From Nocardia huaxiensis (GTDB taxonomy: Bacteria > Actinomycetota > Actinomycetes > Mycobacteriales > Mycobacteriaceae), in the NCBI RefSeq assembly GCF_013744875.1, contig NZ_CP059399.1, positions 3,658,001-3,722,000 on the forward strand: 64,000 nucleotides of DNA, given 5' to 3'. Below, in pieces: positions 45,269 through 54,935 of this stretch (position 1 is its first letter; each line of letters starts with the position of its first letter). A program made the translations under genes and the position numbers. The notes below the pieces were generated by a model. The model did not search any database. It had not been told where the DNA came from and was given only the letters and a program-made list of their open reading frames with translations.

Positions 45269-45700
45269 TTGTTCCTCGGTACCTATACCCCTCGGCTGGA
45301 CGACAAAGGGCGACTCACGTTGCCTGCGAAGTTCCGGGACGAGCTGGCGGGAGGGTTGATGGTCACGAAGGGACAGGACCACAGCCTTGCCGTGTACCCC
45401 AAGGACGAGTTCACCGCGCTCGCGCGGCGAGCTGCGGCCGCGTCACGGAGCAACCCGCAGGCCCGCGCATTCGTCCGGGCCCTCGCGGCTTCCAGCGATG
45501 AACAACGTCCGGACGCACAGGGCCGGATCATGTTGTCGGCCGAACACCGCCGCTACGCCAACCTCTCCAAGGATTGCGTAGTGATCGGCTCGGTCGACTT
45601 TCTCGAAATTTGGGACAAGACGGCGTGGGATACCTACCTCGCCGAGCACGAGGAGGATTACTCGCAGGCCAGAGACGAGTCGCTGGGCGGAATCTTCTAG
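45269..45700 (+). CDS. mraZ: transcriptional regulator MraZ
   Basis: 143 residues from TTG 45269. The start is decided by AGGAGG at 45252-45257, 11 bases upstream, and by the protein then beginning FLGTYTP with the length of M. tuberculosis MraZ; a GTG at 45257 overlaps the ribosome binding site. Two AbrB-like halves carry the conserved DxxGR signatures ([13 protein letters not shown] and [13 protein letters not shown]). It forms a ring-shaped oligomer that binds direct repeats before itself and represses the dcw operon. Confidence 0.95.
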   Translation: MFLGTYTPRLDDKGRLTLPAKFRDELAGGLMVTKGQDHSLAVYPKDEFTALARRAAAASRSNPQARAFVRALAASSDEQRPDAQGRIMLSAEHRRYANLSKDCVVIGSVDFLEIWDKTAWDTYLAEHEEDYSQARDESLGGIF

Positions 45701-45911
45701 CCCTGAGCGAGGCGAGTGCCCTGCGGCCTCTGCCCGACGCGGACCCTGACGTACTTCCCCAACGCCAGGTGCCGTGCTTCGGTCAGAGACCCTGGGGCAT
45801 TGGCCCACCGACACTGAGGCACTCACGTACCGCGCTCAGTGAAAGTCCGAATCGCAAGCGACCCATCTGAGGCCGTGCGAACGAATGTGAGGCAAGTTCC
45901 GGGAGGTCGAG

Positions 45912-46889
45912 GTGCACCAGAGCAGTGACGGCCCCCGCCATGTTCCGGTTCTCCTCCATCGTGCAGACGAAATCCTCGGTCCCGCATTGCATTCCGATGG
46001 CGCGGTCTATCTGGACTGCACACTCGGGCTCGGTGGCCATGCCGAGTACTTCCTGCAGACCTATCCCAACATTCGGCTCGTCGGGCTCGATCGCGACACC
46101 AATGCGCTGAAGCTGGCGGGTGAGCGACTAGCGCCGTTCGAGGATCGAATCACGCTGGTGCACACCAGGTATGACGGGATTCCGGCGGCGCTCGAAGAGG
46201 CCGGGCTGTCGTCCACCGGTTCCGTGCACGCCATTCTCATGGATCTCGGCGTGTCCTCCATGCAGTTGGACGAGGCCGACCGCGGGTTCGCCTACTCTGT
46301 CGACGCGCCGCTCGATATGCGGATGGACTCCAGCACCGGGCCGACCGCGGCCGATGTGCTCAATACCTATGCCCACGGTGATCTGGCCCGGGTGCTGAAA
46401 ACCTATGGGGAGGAACGCTTCGCGGGCAAGATCGCCTCCGAGGTGATCCGCCGGCGGGCGAAGACGCCGTTCACGACGAGCGCGCAGCTGGTGGAGCTGC
46501 TGTACGACACCATTCCGGCGGCGGCGCGGCGCACCGGCGGACATCCGGCCAAGCGGACTTTCCAAGCGCTGCGGGTCGAGGTGAACCGGGAGCTGGAATC
46601 GCTCGAAGCGGCCCTGCCGGCGGCGCTGGACGCGCTCGCGGTGGGTGGCCGGATCGTGGTCATGAGCTACCAGTCGCTGGAGGACCGGGTGGTGAAGGCG
46701 GAGTTCGCGCAGCGTTCGGCGTCGCGCACCCCGTTGGACCTGCCGGTCGAATTGCCTGGGATGGGGCCGGAATTCAAGATTCTGACCCGCGGCGCGGAGA
46801 AGGCCACGGAGCAGGAGATCGAGGACAATCCGCGGGCCGCCCCCGTGCGGATGCGGGCGGCGGAACGGATCGCAGGGGAGGTCACGTAA
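45912..46889 (+). CDS. rsmH: 16S rRNA (cytosine1402-N4)-methyltransferase RsmH
   Basis: 325 residues from GTG 45912, with GGGAGG upstream. N-terminal [13 protein letters not shown] and [16 protein letters not shown] (SAM site), then [29 protein letters not shown], a hallmark of the family, and [12 protein letters not shown] near the end. It methylates 16S rRNA in the decoding centre. A 211-base stretch before it holds nothing recognisable. Its stop TAA overlaps a short downstream ORF start (TAATG). Confidence 0.96.
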   Translation: MHQSSDGPRHVPVLLHRADEILGPALHSDGAVYLDCTLGLGGHAEYFLQTYPNIRLVGLDRDTNALKLAGERLAPFEDRITLVHTRYDGIPAALEEAGLSSTGSVHAILMDLGVSSMQLDEADRGFAYSVDAPLDMRMDSSTGPTAADVLNTYAHGDLARVLKTYGEERFAGKIASEVIRRRAKTPFTTSAQLVELLYDTIPAAARRTGGHPAKRTFQALRVEVNRELESLEAALPAALDALAVGGRIVVMSYQSLEDRVVKAEFAQRSASRTPLDLPVELPGMGPEFKILTRGAEKATEQEIEDNPRAAPVRMRAAERIAGEVT

Positions 46890-46948
46890 TGGGCGGTCGA
46901 ATCCGGAGTCACGGTGCGGGGAGGCGCGAGCCCGGGGCCGCCCTATGA
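46889..46948 (+). CDS. putative 19-residue coupling ORF between rsmH and ftsL-like gene
   Basis: ATG at 46889 overlaps the rsmH stop (TAATG) and has GGGGAGG about 8 bases upstream. The frame encodes 19 residues, rich in Arg and Gly, and ends in a TGA that overlaps the next gene's ATG (ATGA). The ftsL-like gene itself has no well-placed ribosome binding site, so this ORF may couple its translation to rsmH. Unproven as a real peptide. Confidence 0.4.
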   Translation: MGGRIRSHGAGRREPGAAL

Positions 46949-47925
46949 CAATCCGCACCCCGGCCCGCACACCGAAGCCGAAGGAAGATCGTGGGGGACG
47001 TCGCGTCAAGGCGGCGGAGAAGGTCAAATCCGGTGCCGCGCAACGGGCCTACGCCCGCCGCCGCAGCCGTGAGGAAGGCCGCGCCGACCTACCCCCCGTG
47101 CTGCGCCGGACCGGCCAGCCGCTGCCCCGCGGCCGCATGTCGTTCGTCGCGGGCATCATCGCCCTGCTCGGCTGCGGCCTGGCCCTCACCCTGCTCCTCA
47201 CCACCCATGCCACCGAGGACAGCTACGAACTCGGCCGCGCCCGCGCCGCCAACCAGAAGCTGATCGACGAGAAGGCCGCCCTCCAGCGCGAGGTGGAAGC
47301 CGCCGACTCGGCCCCCGAACTGGCCCAGCGCGCAGCCGAACTCGGCATGATCCCCGCCAAGGACCCCGCCCGCCTGGTCGTGGGCCCGGACGGCTCGGTC
47401 ACCGTGGTCGGCAAACCTCAGCCCGCCCAGGGCTCCCCGGCCGCGCCCCTCAACACCACCCCGCCCGCCCCCTCCTCGGCCCCGCCCCAGCTGGCGCAGG
47501 CCCAGGGCGAGCGCGTCCTCCCCGTCACGCCGCCGACCACGGCCCAGAACCCGAACGGCGCTCAAGGCCAACAGAACCCGGCGGTGCAGAACCCGGCGGG
47601 CCAGAACCAGGCCGCCCAGAACCCGGCAGCCCAGGACGGCGGCCAGCCGAACCCCGCCGCCCAGAACCAGGTCCAGAACCCGGCGGGCCAGCAGAACCCG
47701 CCCGCGCAGAACGGCGCTCAGCAGAACCCGGCGGCCGACAACCCCGCCCAGCCGAACCCGGCCGGGCAGGACCCGGCACAGCCGAACCCCGCGGGCCAGA
47801 ACCCTGCGCAGCAGTACGCGGGTCGACCGAACGTGGCGCCCGCCCCGCAGTCCGAGGCCCCGCAGGCTGTCCCGCAAGACCAGGCCCCGGCGCCGCAGGA
47901 CGCGCCGAACGGACCGGCCCAATGA
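46945..47925 (+). CDS. ftsL: FtsL-like division protein with long Asn-Pro-Ala-Gln repeat tail (Rv2164c-like)
   Basis: 326 residues, bitopic. A basic cytoplasmic N-terminus (1-63), one membrane helix (about 66-88), and a short coiled-coil/zipper (about 93-137: LGRARAANQKLIDEKAALQR) with ELAQRAAELGMIPA, which is the FtsL/DivIC-type extracytoplasmic part. From about 200 to 290 the chain becomes a degenerate repeat of NPAGQ/NPAAQ units, then a Pro/Gln-rich end. FtsL recruits septal synthases (FtsW/FtsI) and links to FtsQ. Its place between rsmH and ftsI is the usual one. The repeat tail is probably disordered and reaches into the wall. Confidence 0.85.
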   Translation: MTIRTPARTPKPKEDRGGRRVKAAEKVKSGAAQRAYARRRSREEGRADLPPVLRRTGQPLPRGRMSFVAGIIALLGCGLALTLLLTTHATEDSYELGRARAANQKLIDEKAALQREVEAADSAPELAQRAAELGMIPAKDPARLVVGPDGSVTVVGKPQPAQGSPAAPLNTTPPAPSSAPPQLAQAQGERVLPVTPPTTAQNPNGAQGQQNPAVQNPAGQNQAAQNPAAQDGGQPNPAAQNQVQNPAGQQNPPAQNGAQQNPAADNPAQPNPAGQDPAQPNPAGQNPAQQYAGRPNVAPAPQSEAPQAVPQDQAPAPQDAPNGPAQ

Positions 47926-48354
47926 GGCCGCTCCGCGCGGCGCACACCCGCGATCTCGGCTGGCAGAGTGCGGTTTCCAGCCGAGGAAGCGGGCGCCTAC
48001 GCCCCGGCGGGAGCGAATACGCAAGTGACATGTCGCGAATCCGCCTGCATCGGTTGGCGGCCGGACACCGGCTGCCGGGCGGTACCACCGAACCTGCTCC
48101 GGCCCCCAGCGATGCCCGGTCCAGCAGTGGTGAATTCGGGCTGGGTGAAGCCTGCCTCGGTTGGCGCAGTGTGCCTTTCGGCCGAGACGGCGGTACTCCG
48201 CGCCCCGGCGTGGCCGGGACCTCGCCGGACCGTGGGGACATGGATCCATGCCTGGCTGACCGTGGTGAATATCGCGGTTCGCGCTGTGGTGGAGGCAGAT
48301 TCGGTCTGAATCACCGATCGGCGGGACGGCGATCGACGTACTTCGGCTCGGCTG
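47926..48354 (+). other. 429-base stretch with no recognised gene inside the dcw operon
   Basis: Less GC-biased at third codon positions than its neighbours in every frame I read. One plus-strand frame (ATG 47922, overlapping the ftsL stop as ATGA, to 48425) could encode 167 residues, but it has no recognisable domain and its composition looks like non-coding translation. In mycobacteria, ftsI follows almost directly here. Confidence 0.5.
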
Positions 48355-50448
48355 TTGCCGGTTGTGGTTGCGGGGCGGTTGGTTTCGGCGGAGGCCCGGG
48401 CGGCCTCGGCGAAGGCCGGGGGTGACGCTGTGGCCGGCGGTGGCGGGTCTGTGCGCGGTGGATCGGGTCGTGGTGGGTCGAACCGGGGTGAAACCGGGCG
48501 GGGGCGTATGGGTTTCGGGCGTGAGCGACAAGGTGCGGGGCGCGGGCGGTCCGGTGGTGGGCGGGCGACCGCCGGCCGGTCCGGGGCCGGGCGGCCGGGA
48601 CCGGCGCCCGTGACGCGGGCCAGACCGCGGGCCGCGGGGCTGAACGGGGCCATGCGGTTCCGGTTCGGGGTGGGACGGGTTGTGATGTTGGTGGCGCTGC
48701 TGTTGGCGGCGGCGCAGTTGCTGTGGATTCAGACGATCAATGCGCCTCGGCTGTCGGCGGATGCGGCCAAGCAGCGCACCATGACGGAGCAGGATCCGGC
48801 GGTGCGGGGGGCGATCACGGATCGGTTCGGGAAACTGCTGGCGTTCACCACGCCGGCGCAGAAGTTGAATTTCCAGCCGGTGCAGGTGCGCAAGGCGTTG
48901 ACCGAGGCGCACGAGAAGACGCCGAATACCGCGCCGGAGCCGGACGATCGGTTGCAGGCCATCGCGAAGTTCATGCACGAGAAGCTGGGGGACGCGGTCG
49001 GGCCGGAGAAGGATCTGCTGGCCAAGCTACGCAGTGACGAACCGTTCGTGTACTTGGCGTTCAAGGTGGATCCGCGGATCGCCAACGAGATTCGGAAGAA
49101 GTTCCCCGAGGTGGGGGCGGAAGCCCAGGACCTGCGGGACAACCCGGGTGGGTCGCTCGCGGCCAATGTGATCGGCACGGTCGGGTGGGACGGGCACGGT
49201 GCGGTCGGGCTGGAGGCGGCCATGGACTCGGTGCTCGCGGGCACCGACGGGTCCTACACCTACGATCGTGGGTCCGACGGGGCGGTGATCCCGGGCAGTG
49301 AACGGGATCGGCAGACCGCCGCGAACGGCAATTCGGTCGAGCTGACCATCGATTCGGATCTGCAGTACTACGTGCAGCAGCAGGTGCAGCAGGCCAAGGA
49401 GATGTCGGGGGCGCGCAGTGCGTCGGCGGTGGTGCTGGACGCGCACACCGGACAGGTGCTCGCCATGGCCAACGACAATACGTTCAATCCCAAACTGGGC
49501 CCGGAACATTGGAGCGAGGCGAATCTCGGCAACCCGTCGGTGAGCGAGGTGTTCGAGCCGGGCTCGGTGAACAAGATCGTCACCGCGGCGGCGGCGATCG
49601 AATACGGGCTGACCACGCCGGACGAGGTACTGCAGGTGCCGGGCAATACGTTCATGGGCGGTGTCACCGTCAACGACGCGTGGCCGCACGGGACGGTGCC
49701 GTTCACCACCACCGGCGTTTTCGGCAAGTCCTCGAACGTGGGCACGCTGATGCTGGCGCAGCGCATCGGCGAGGACCGCTACTTCGACATGCTCAAGAAG
49801 TTCGGGCTGGGGCAGCGCACGGGCGTCGGTCTGCCGGGTGAGAGTGCGGGCGTGGTGCCCGCGCGCGACCAGTGGTCCGGCTCGACCTTCGCGAACCTGC
49901 CCATCGGACAGGGTCTTTCGATGACGACCCTGCAGATGACCGCCATGTACCAGGCCATCGCCAATGACGGCGTGCGGATTCCGCCGCGTGTGGTGAAGGC
50001 CGAGATCGGCGCGGACGGCTCCCGCAAGGAGCAGCAGCAGCCCGACGGCATTCGCGTGGTGAGCGCGCAGACGGCGCAGTCGCTGCGGCAGATGTTCCAG
50101 GCGGTGGTGCAGAAGGACCCGAACGGCGGTGATCAGTTCGGCACCGGTCCGCAGGCCGCCATCAGCGGATATCAGGTGGCGGGCAAGACCGGGACCGCGC
50201 AGAAGATCGACCCGTCCTGCCGCTGCTATTCGACCGACAGCTACTGGATCACGTTCGCGGGCATCGCGCCCGCCGACAATCCGCGGTACGTGATCGGCAT
50301 GATGCTGGACAACCCGGTGCGCAGCTCTGACGGCAGCGGCGGCGGGTCGGCCGCGCCGCTGTTCCACAGCATCGCCTCGTGGGCGCTGCAGCGCGATCGG
50401 GTGCCGCCGTCGCCGCCCGCCAAACCTCTGGTTCTGCAGGCGAGTTAG
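48355..50448 (+). CDS. ftsI: septal peptidoglycan transpeptidase FtsI (PbpB)
   Basis: Up to 697 residues. A Gly/Arg-rich cytoplasmic tail (about 1-100), one membrane helix (about 108-124), the PBP dimerisation domain, then the transpeptidase domain with SVNK (S404, the acylated serine), SSN (459-461) and KTG (611-613). It crosslinks peptidoglycan at the septum together with FtsW. The start is uncertain: TTG 48355 is the longest form, and GTG 48430 (672 residues) is equally possible; neither has a clear ribosome binding site. Followed by murE after a 168-base gap. Confidence 0.95.
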   Translation: MPVVVAGRLVSAEARAASAKAGGDAVAGGGGSVRGGSGRGGSNRGETGRGRMGFGRERQGAGRGRSGGGRATAGRSGAGRPGPAPVTRARPRAAGLNGAMRFRFGVGRVVMLVALLLAAAQLLWIQTINAPRLSADAAKQRTMTEQDPAVRGAITDRFGKLLAFTTPAQKLNFQPVQVRKALTEAHEKTPNTAPEPDDRLQAIAKFMHEKLGDAVGPEKDLLAKLRSDEPFVYLAFKVDPRIANEIRKKFPEVGAEAQDLRDNPGGSLAANVIGTVGWDGHGAVGLEAAMDSVLAGTDGSYTYDRGSDGAVIPGSERDRQTAANGNSVELTIDSDLQYYVQQQVQQAKEMSGARSASAVVLDAHTGQVLAMANDNTFNPKLGPEHWSEANLGNPSVSEVFEPGSVNKIVTAAAAIEYGLTTPDEVLQVPGNTFMGGVTVNDAWPHGTVPFTTTGVFGKSSNVGTLMLAQRIGEDRYFDMLKKFGLGQRTGVGLPGESAGVVPARDQWSGSTFANLPIGQGLSMTTLQMTAMYQAIANDGVRIPPRVVKAEIGADGSRKEQQQPDGIRVVSAQTAQSLRQMFQAVVQKDPNGGDQFGTGPQAAISGYQVAGKTGTAQKIDPSCRCYSTDSYWITFAGIAPADNPRYVIGMMLDNPVRSSDGSGGGSAAPLFHSIASWALQRDRVPPSPPAKPLVLQAS

Positions 50449-50616
50449 AGCGGGATGGCAGTGAACGTGATGTGCACCGCCCCGGGCGTGCGGACCGGCG
50501 GGTGATGGAACTGCGCCGTGCCGATCGCACGGCGATCGAACACAGGTAACCTCATTCGTCGATCCGGGTCGTCTGCCCGGATTTCCATAGCCGATCAAGT
50601 CATGGAGAGGAGCTTC

Positions 50617-52350
50617 GTGCCCGCGCAGTCCGACCAGCAGGTGCTCCGGCCCGCCGCGAACCCGGCGACCGCCCTGCGCACGGTGGCAGAGTTGACGGGT
50701 GCGAGCCCGGCGGCTGCGGCAGCGGACCTCGACACGATCCATGTCACCGGCATCGAGCAGCGCTCGAACGCCGTTCTGCCGGGTGACCTTTTCGCCGGAC
50801 TCGCGGGTGCGCACGCGCACGGCGCACGGTTCGCGCACGATGCGGTGCGGCGGGGCGCGGTCGCGATCTTCACCGATCCGGCGGGCGTGGAGATCATTGG
50901 CGAGATCGGCGTTCCGGTGCTGGTGCACGACGCGCCTCGCACGGTGCTCGGCGAGTTGTCGTCGGCCCTTTACGGTGATCCCTCTCGCAAACTCCGCATT
51001 GTCGGCATCACCGGCACTTCGGGCAAAACCACCACTTCGTATCTGGTGGAAGCCGGTCTGGCCGCGAGCGGCTTGCGCACCGCCCTCATCGGCACCATCG
51101 AAACCCGCATCGGCGGCGCGCGCGTGCCCTCGGCGCTGACCACCCCCGAGGCCCCGCAGCTGCACGCCATGTTCGCCGTCATGGTCGAGCAGGGCGTGGA
51201 CGCCGTCGTCATGGAGGTCTCCAGCCACGCTCTGGCGCTGGGCCGCGTGGACGGCGTGCGCTTCGATGTCGGCGCATTCACCAACCTGTCCCAGGACCAC
51301 CTCGACTTCCACAGCGACTTCGAGGACTACTTCGCCGCCAAGCGCCGCCTGTTCGTGCCGGACGGCCCGCAGACCGCCGCGTCCGCGCGGCCCTCGGTCG
51401 CGGCGCGCACCTCGATCATCTGCGTGGACGACGAATGGGGCCGCCGCCTCGCCGCGGAGGTGGCCGATGACCTCGCCGCGGCCGTGCCCGGCGTCACCGC
51501 CGCGCTCCCGGCCGATCATCCGGTCGGCGAATCCGGCGGTGCCGCAGCCGATTCCGGGGCCTCCGTGGCCGCGCCGGGGGCCGGCGCGAGCCCGCGCCTG
51601 ACGACCGTGGCGACGCGTCCCGGCGTCACCGCCGACTGGAGGGCCGAGCCCGCCACCGCGGGCCCCGGCGGCACCCAGGTGTTCGCCGTCTCCGGGCCGG
51701 GTGTGAATCTCGAAGCGCGCCTGCGGCTTCCGGGCGCCTACAACATCGCGAACGGCCTGCTGGCGCTGGCGATCTGCGCCGCGGCCGGGGCCGATATCGT
51801 CACTGCCGCCGCGGCACTGGCCGAGGTCGACGTACCCGGCCGCATGCAGCGGGTGGATCGGGGCCAGGATTTCCTGGCCGTGGTGGATTACGCGCACAAA
51901 CCGGCGGCGATCGAATCGGTTGTCGCCACACTGCGTACGCTGATCGCCGAACAAGGGGAGGGGCGTCTGGCTGTGGTGGTCGGCGCGGGTGGTGATCGCG
52001 ATGCCGGGAAGCGCCCGTTGATGGGTGCGGCCGGGGCACGCGGCGCGGACCTGCTGATCATCACCGACGACAATCCGCGCAGCGAGGACCCGGCGGCCAT
52101 CCGCGCCGCGGTTCACGCGGGAGCCGAACAGGTTCCGGACGCGGAACGCGCAGAGGTCCGGGAGGTAGGGGACCGGGCAACCGCGATCGAGACCGCAGTC
52201 GACTGGGCCCGGCCCGGGGACGTGGTGCTGGTCGCGGGCAAGGGACATGAGACAGGGCAGGAGATTTCGGGAGTGAAGCATCCGTTCGACGACCGCGAGG
52301 TGCTCGCGGCGGCTCTGTCGCGGAAGACGAGGGACCTGACGCACTCATGA
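50617..52350 (+). CDS. murE: UDP-N-acetylmuramoyl-L-alanyl-D-glutamate--2,6-diaminopimelate ligase
   Basis: 577 residues from GTG 50617, with GAGAGGAG 4 bases upstream (an in-frame ATG at 50602 overlaps that site). ATP-binding GTSGKTT at 133-139, ALTTPEAPQLH, and the DNPR motif in the C-terminal domain, which selects meso-diaminopimelate over lysine. An Ala/Gly/Ser-rich insert of about 50 residues lies in the central domain (roughly 290-350). Adds the third residue of the stem peptide in the cytoplasm. Its stop overlaps the murF ATG. Confidence 0.97.
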   Translation: MPAQSDQQVLRPAANPATALRTVAELTGASPAAAAADLDTIHVTGIEQRSNAVLPGDLFAGLAGAHAHGARFAHDAVRRGAVAIFTDPAGVEIIGEIGVPVLVHDAPRTVLGELSSALYGDPSRKLRIVGITGTSGKTTTSYLVEAGLAASGLRTALIGTIETRIGGARVPSALTTPEAPQLHAMFAVMVEQGVDAVVMEVSSHALALGRVDGVRFDVGAFTNLSQDHLDFHSDFEDYFAAKRRLFVPDGPQTAASARPSVAARTSIICVDDEWGRRLAAEVADDLAAAVPGVTAALPADHPVGESGGAAADSGASVAAPGAGASPRLTTVATRPGVTADWRAEPATAGPGGTQVFAVSGPGVNLEARLRLPGAYNIANGLLALAICAAAGADIVTAAAALAEVDVPGRMQRVDRGQDFLAVVDYAHKPAAIESVVATLRTLIAEQGEGRLAVVVGAGGDRDAGKRPLMGAAGARGADLLIITDDNPRSEDPAAIRAAVHAGAEQVPDAERAEVREVGDRATAIETAVDWARPGDVVLVAGKGHETGQEISGVKHPFDDREVLAAALSRKTRDLTHS

Positions 52351-53855
52351 TCGAGATGACTCTGCGGGAGATCGCGGACATCGTGGGCGGCACGCTCCAC
52401 GATGTTCCCGACCCCGAGGCGAAGGTCACCGGGACGGTCGAATTCGATTCGCGCCGTGTCGATTCGGGTGACCTGTTCCTGGCGCTGCCGGGCGAGCGCG
52501 TGGACGGCCACGAGTTCGCCGCGGGCGCTGTCGACAAGGGCGCTGTCGCGGTGCTGGCCGCGCGGCCCGTGGGCGTTCCGGCCGTCGTGGTCGCGCCGCG
52601 CCCGCACGCCAGCCGCGCGATCGCGCTGGCCCACGATGCCGACGGCTCCGGCGCGGCCGTGCTGGACGCGCTGGCGAAACTCGCTCGGGTGAGCGTGGAT
52701 CGGCTCGTCGCGGCCGGTGGGCTCACCGTGGTCGGCGTGACCGGATCCTCCGGCAAGACCTCCACCAAGGACCTGCTGGCAGCCGTCCTCGCCCCGCTGG
52801 GAGAGGTTGTGGCGCCGCCGGGTTCGTTCAACAACGAACTCGGGCATCCGTGGACGGCCCTGCGCGCCGATGCCGACACCCGATTCCTGGTACTGGAGCT
52901 GTCCGCGCGCGGACCGGGACATATCAAGGCGCTCACCGAGATCGCCCCGCCCAGTGTCGGCGTCGTGCTGAATGTCGGCACCGCGCACCTCGGCGAGTTC
53001 GGCACCCAGGAGGTCATCGCGCAGACCAAAGGCGAACTGGTGGAAGCGCTTCCGCCGACCGGCCTGGCCGTGCTCAATCTCGACGATCACCTGGTCGCCA
53101 AGATGGCGCAGCGCACGCGGGCCCGCGTGGTGACCGTCGGCCTCAACTCGAACGCCGATGTGCGCGCCACCGACGTCAGCCTCGACGAGCAGGCGCGGGC
53201 GCGATTCACGCTGTACCACAGGGGCGAGAGCGTCGACATCCGGCTGGCCGTGCACGGTGAGCACCAGGTCGGCAATGCGCTCTCGGCCGCGGCCGTGGCC
53301 CTCGATCAGGGGGCGGATCTCGCCACCGTCGCGCAGGCGCTGTCCGGCGCGTCCGCCGTGTCGGCCCGCCGCATGGATGTGCGCACGCGCGCCGATGGCG
53401 TCACCGTCGTCAACGACTCCTACAACGCCAACCCGGATTCGGTGCGTGCGGCGCTCAAGGCGCTGGTCACCATGGCGCGCGCCGGAGGCGCTGATGGGCA
53501 GAGCCCGGTGTCGGTTCATCGCCGCAGCTGGGCGGTGCTCGGCGAAATGGGCGAGCTGGGTGAGGAATCCGTGCTCGAGCACGATCGCATCGGCCGCCTG
53601 GTGGTGCGCCTGGATGTGGATCAGCTCGTGGTCGTCGGCGCGGGCCGTCCGGTGCGCGCCATGTTCCAGGGCGCGGTGCAGGAGGGCTCGTGGGGTGAGG
53701 AGGCCATCCATGTTCCGGATATCTCCTCGGCCATCGCCTTGCTGGATCAGGAACTCGCACCCGGCGATGTGGTGCTGGTGAAAGCGTCCAAGTCCGTGGG
53801 GCTCTGGGCTGTCGCCGAGCACCTGACCGGTGCCGCCGAGGAGGCCGCTCGATGA
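52347..53855 (+). CDS. murF: UDP-N-acetylmuramoyl-tripeptide--D-alanyl-D-alanine ligase
   Basis: 502 residues. Begins [18 protein letters not shown], the MurF N-terminal domain; ATP-binding [10 protein letters not shown] near 132-141; [10 protein letters not shown] and [16 protein letters not shown], diagnostic of MurF. It adds D-Ala-D-Ala to complete the pentapeptide. Overlaps murE and mraY by 4 bases each (ATGA), so the three are translationally coupled. Confidence 0.97.
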   Translation: MIEMTLREIADIVGGTLHDVPDPEAKVTGTVEFDSRRVDSGDLFLALPGERVDGHEFAAGAVDKGAVAVLAARPVGVPAVVVAPRPHASRAIALAHDADGSGAAVLDALAKLARVSVDRLVAAGGLTVVGVTGSSGKTSTKDLLAAVLAPLGEVVAPPGSFNNELGHPWTALRADADTRFLVLELSARGPGHIKALTEIAPPSVGVVLNVGTAHLGEFGTQEVIAQTKGELVEALPPTGLAVLNLDDHLVAKMAQRTRARVVTVGLNSNADVRATDVSLDEQARARFTLYHRGESVDIRLAVHGEHQVGNALSAAAVALDQGADLATVAQALSGASAVSARRMDVRTRADGVTVVNDSYNANPDSVRAALKALVTMARAGGADGQSPVSVHRRSWAVLGEMGELGEESVLEHDRIGRLVVRLDVDQLVVVGAGRPVRAMFQGAVQEGSWGEEAIHVPDISSAIALLDQELAPGDVVLVKASKSVGLWAVAEHLTGAAEEAAR

Positions 53856-54928
53856 CACAGATTCTGCTCTCGGCCGCCATCGCGCTGGCCGTCTCGATTC
53901 TGCTCACCCCCGTGGTGATCTCCTACTTCGCCAAACAGGGCTTCGGCCAGGAGATCCGGACCGAGGGCCCGGAGAGCCACCGCGCCAAGCGCGGCACCCC
54001 GACCATGGGCGGCGTCGCCATCCTGGTCGGCATGTGGGCGGGTTACCTGGGCTCGCACCTGATCTCGATGACCTACGGCGAGCCCGGCCCGTCCGCGTCC
54101 GGTCTGCTGGTCATGGGCCTGGCCACCGCGCTCGGTTTCGTCGGCTTCCTCGACGACATGATCAAACTGCGCAAGCAGCGCAACCTGGGGCTCACCGCGG
54201 CGGGCAAGTACATCGGCCAGCTGTCCTCGGCCGTCGTGTTCGCCGTGCTGGCACTGCAATTCCGGTCCAAGGACGGATTGACCCCGGCCAGCCGCAGCCT
54301 GTCCTACACCCGCGACATCTCCACCATCTCCATGGGCGTGATCATCTTCATCGCGTTCGTGTGCGTCGTGGTGGTGGCGTGGTCGAACGCGGTGAACCTC
54401 ACCGACGGCCTGGACGGGCTGGCGGCCGGTTCCATGAGCCTGGTGCTGGGCGCGTACATGATCATCACCTTCTGGCAGTGGCGCAACGCCTGCGCCACGC
54501 ACCCGGAGGCCGGCTGCTACAACGTGCGCGATCCGCTGGATCTGGCGCTGGTGTGCGCCGCCGGGGGCGCGGCCTGCATCGGCTTCCTGTGGTGGAACGC
54601 CGCGCCCGCCAAGATCTTCATGGGTGACACCGGTTCGCTGGCGCTGGGCGGTCTGCTGGCGGGCCTGTCCATCACCACGCACACCGAACTGCTGATGATC
54701 GTGATCGGCGCGCTGTTCGTGGCCGAGGCGGCGTCGGTGGTGCTGCAGGTGGCGGTGTTCCGCACCACGCGGAACCGATTGTTCAAGATGGCCCCGTTCC
54801 ACCATCACTTCGAATTGAGTGGCTGGGCCGAAACGACGGTGATCATACGGTTCTGGTTGCTGGCCGGTATGGCCTCGGCAATCGGGCTGGGCCTGTTCTA
54901 CAGCGAATACCTTTCTGCGGTCGGGTGA
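53852..54928 (+). CDS. mraY: phospho-N-acetylmuramoyl-pentapeptide transferase
   Basis: 358 residues with about ten membrane helices. Family motifs: [29 protein letters not shown] (first acidic cluster), [24 protein letters not shown] and [11 protein letters not shown]. It makes lipid I from UDP-MurNAc-pentapeptide and undecaprenyl or decaprenyl phosphate. Overlaps murF by 4 bases; murD begins 7 bases later. Confidence 0.98.
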   Translation: MTQILLSAAIALAVSILLTPVVISYFAKQGFGQEIRTEGPESHRAKRGTPTMGGVAILVGMWAGYLGSHLISMTYGEPGPSASGLLVMGLATALGFVGFLDDMIKLRKQRNLGLTAAGKYIGQLSSAVVFAVLALQFRSKDGLTPASRSLSYTRDISTISMGVIIFIAFVCVVVVAWSNAVNLTDGLDGLAAGSMSLVLGAYMIITFWQWRNACATHPEAGCYNVRDPLDLALVCAAGGAACIGFLWWNAAPAKIFMGDTGSLALGGLLAGLSITTHTELLMIVIGALFVAEAASVVLQVAVFRTTRNRLFKMAPFHHHFELSGWAETTVIIRFWLLAGMASAIGLGLFYSEYLSAVG

Positions 54929-54935
54929 TTGGGCG

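Noticed and set aside
49027..52344. 1105-codon minus-strand open frame
   Set aside because: Antisense of ftsI and murE with no recognisable domain.
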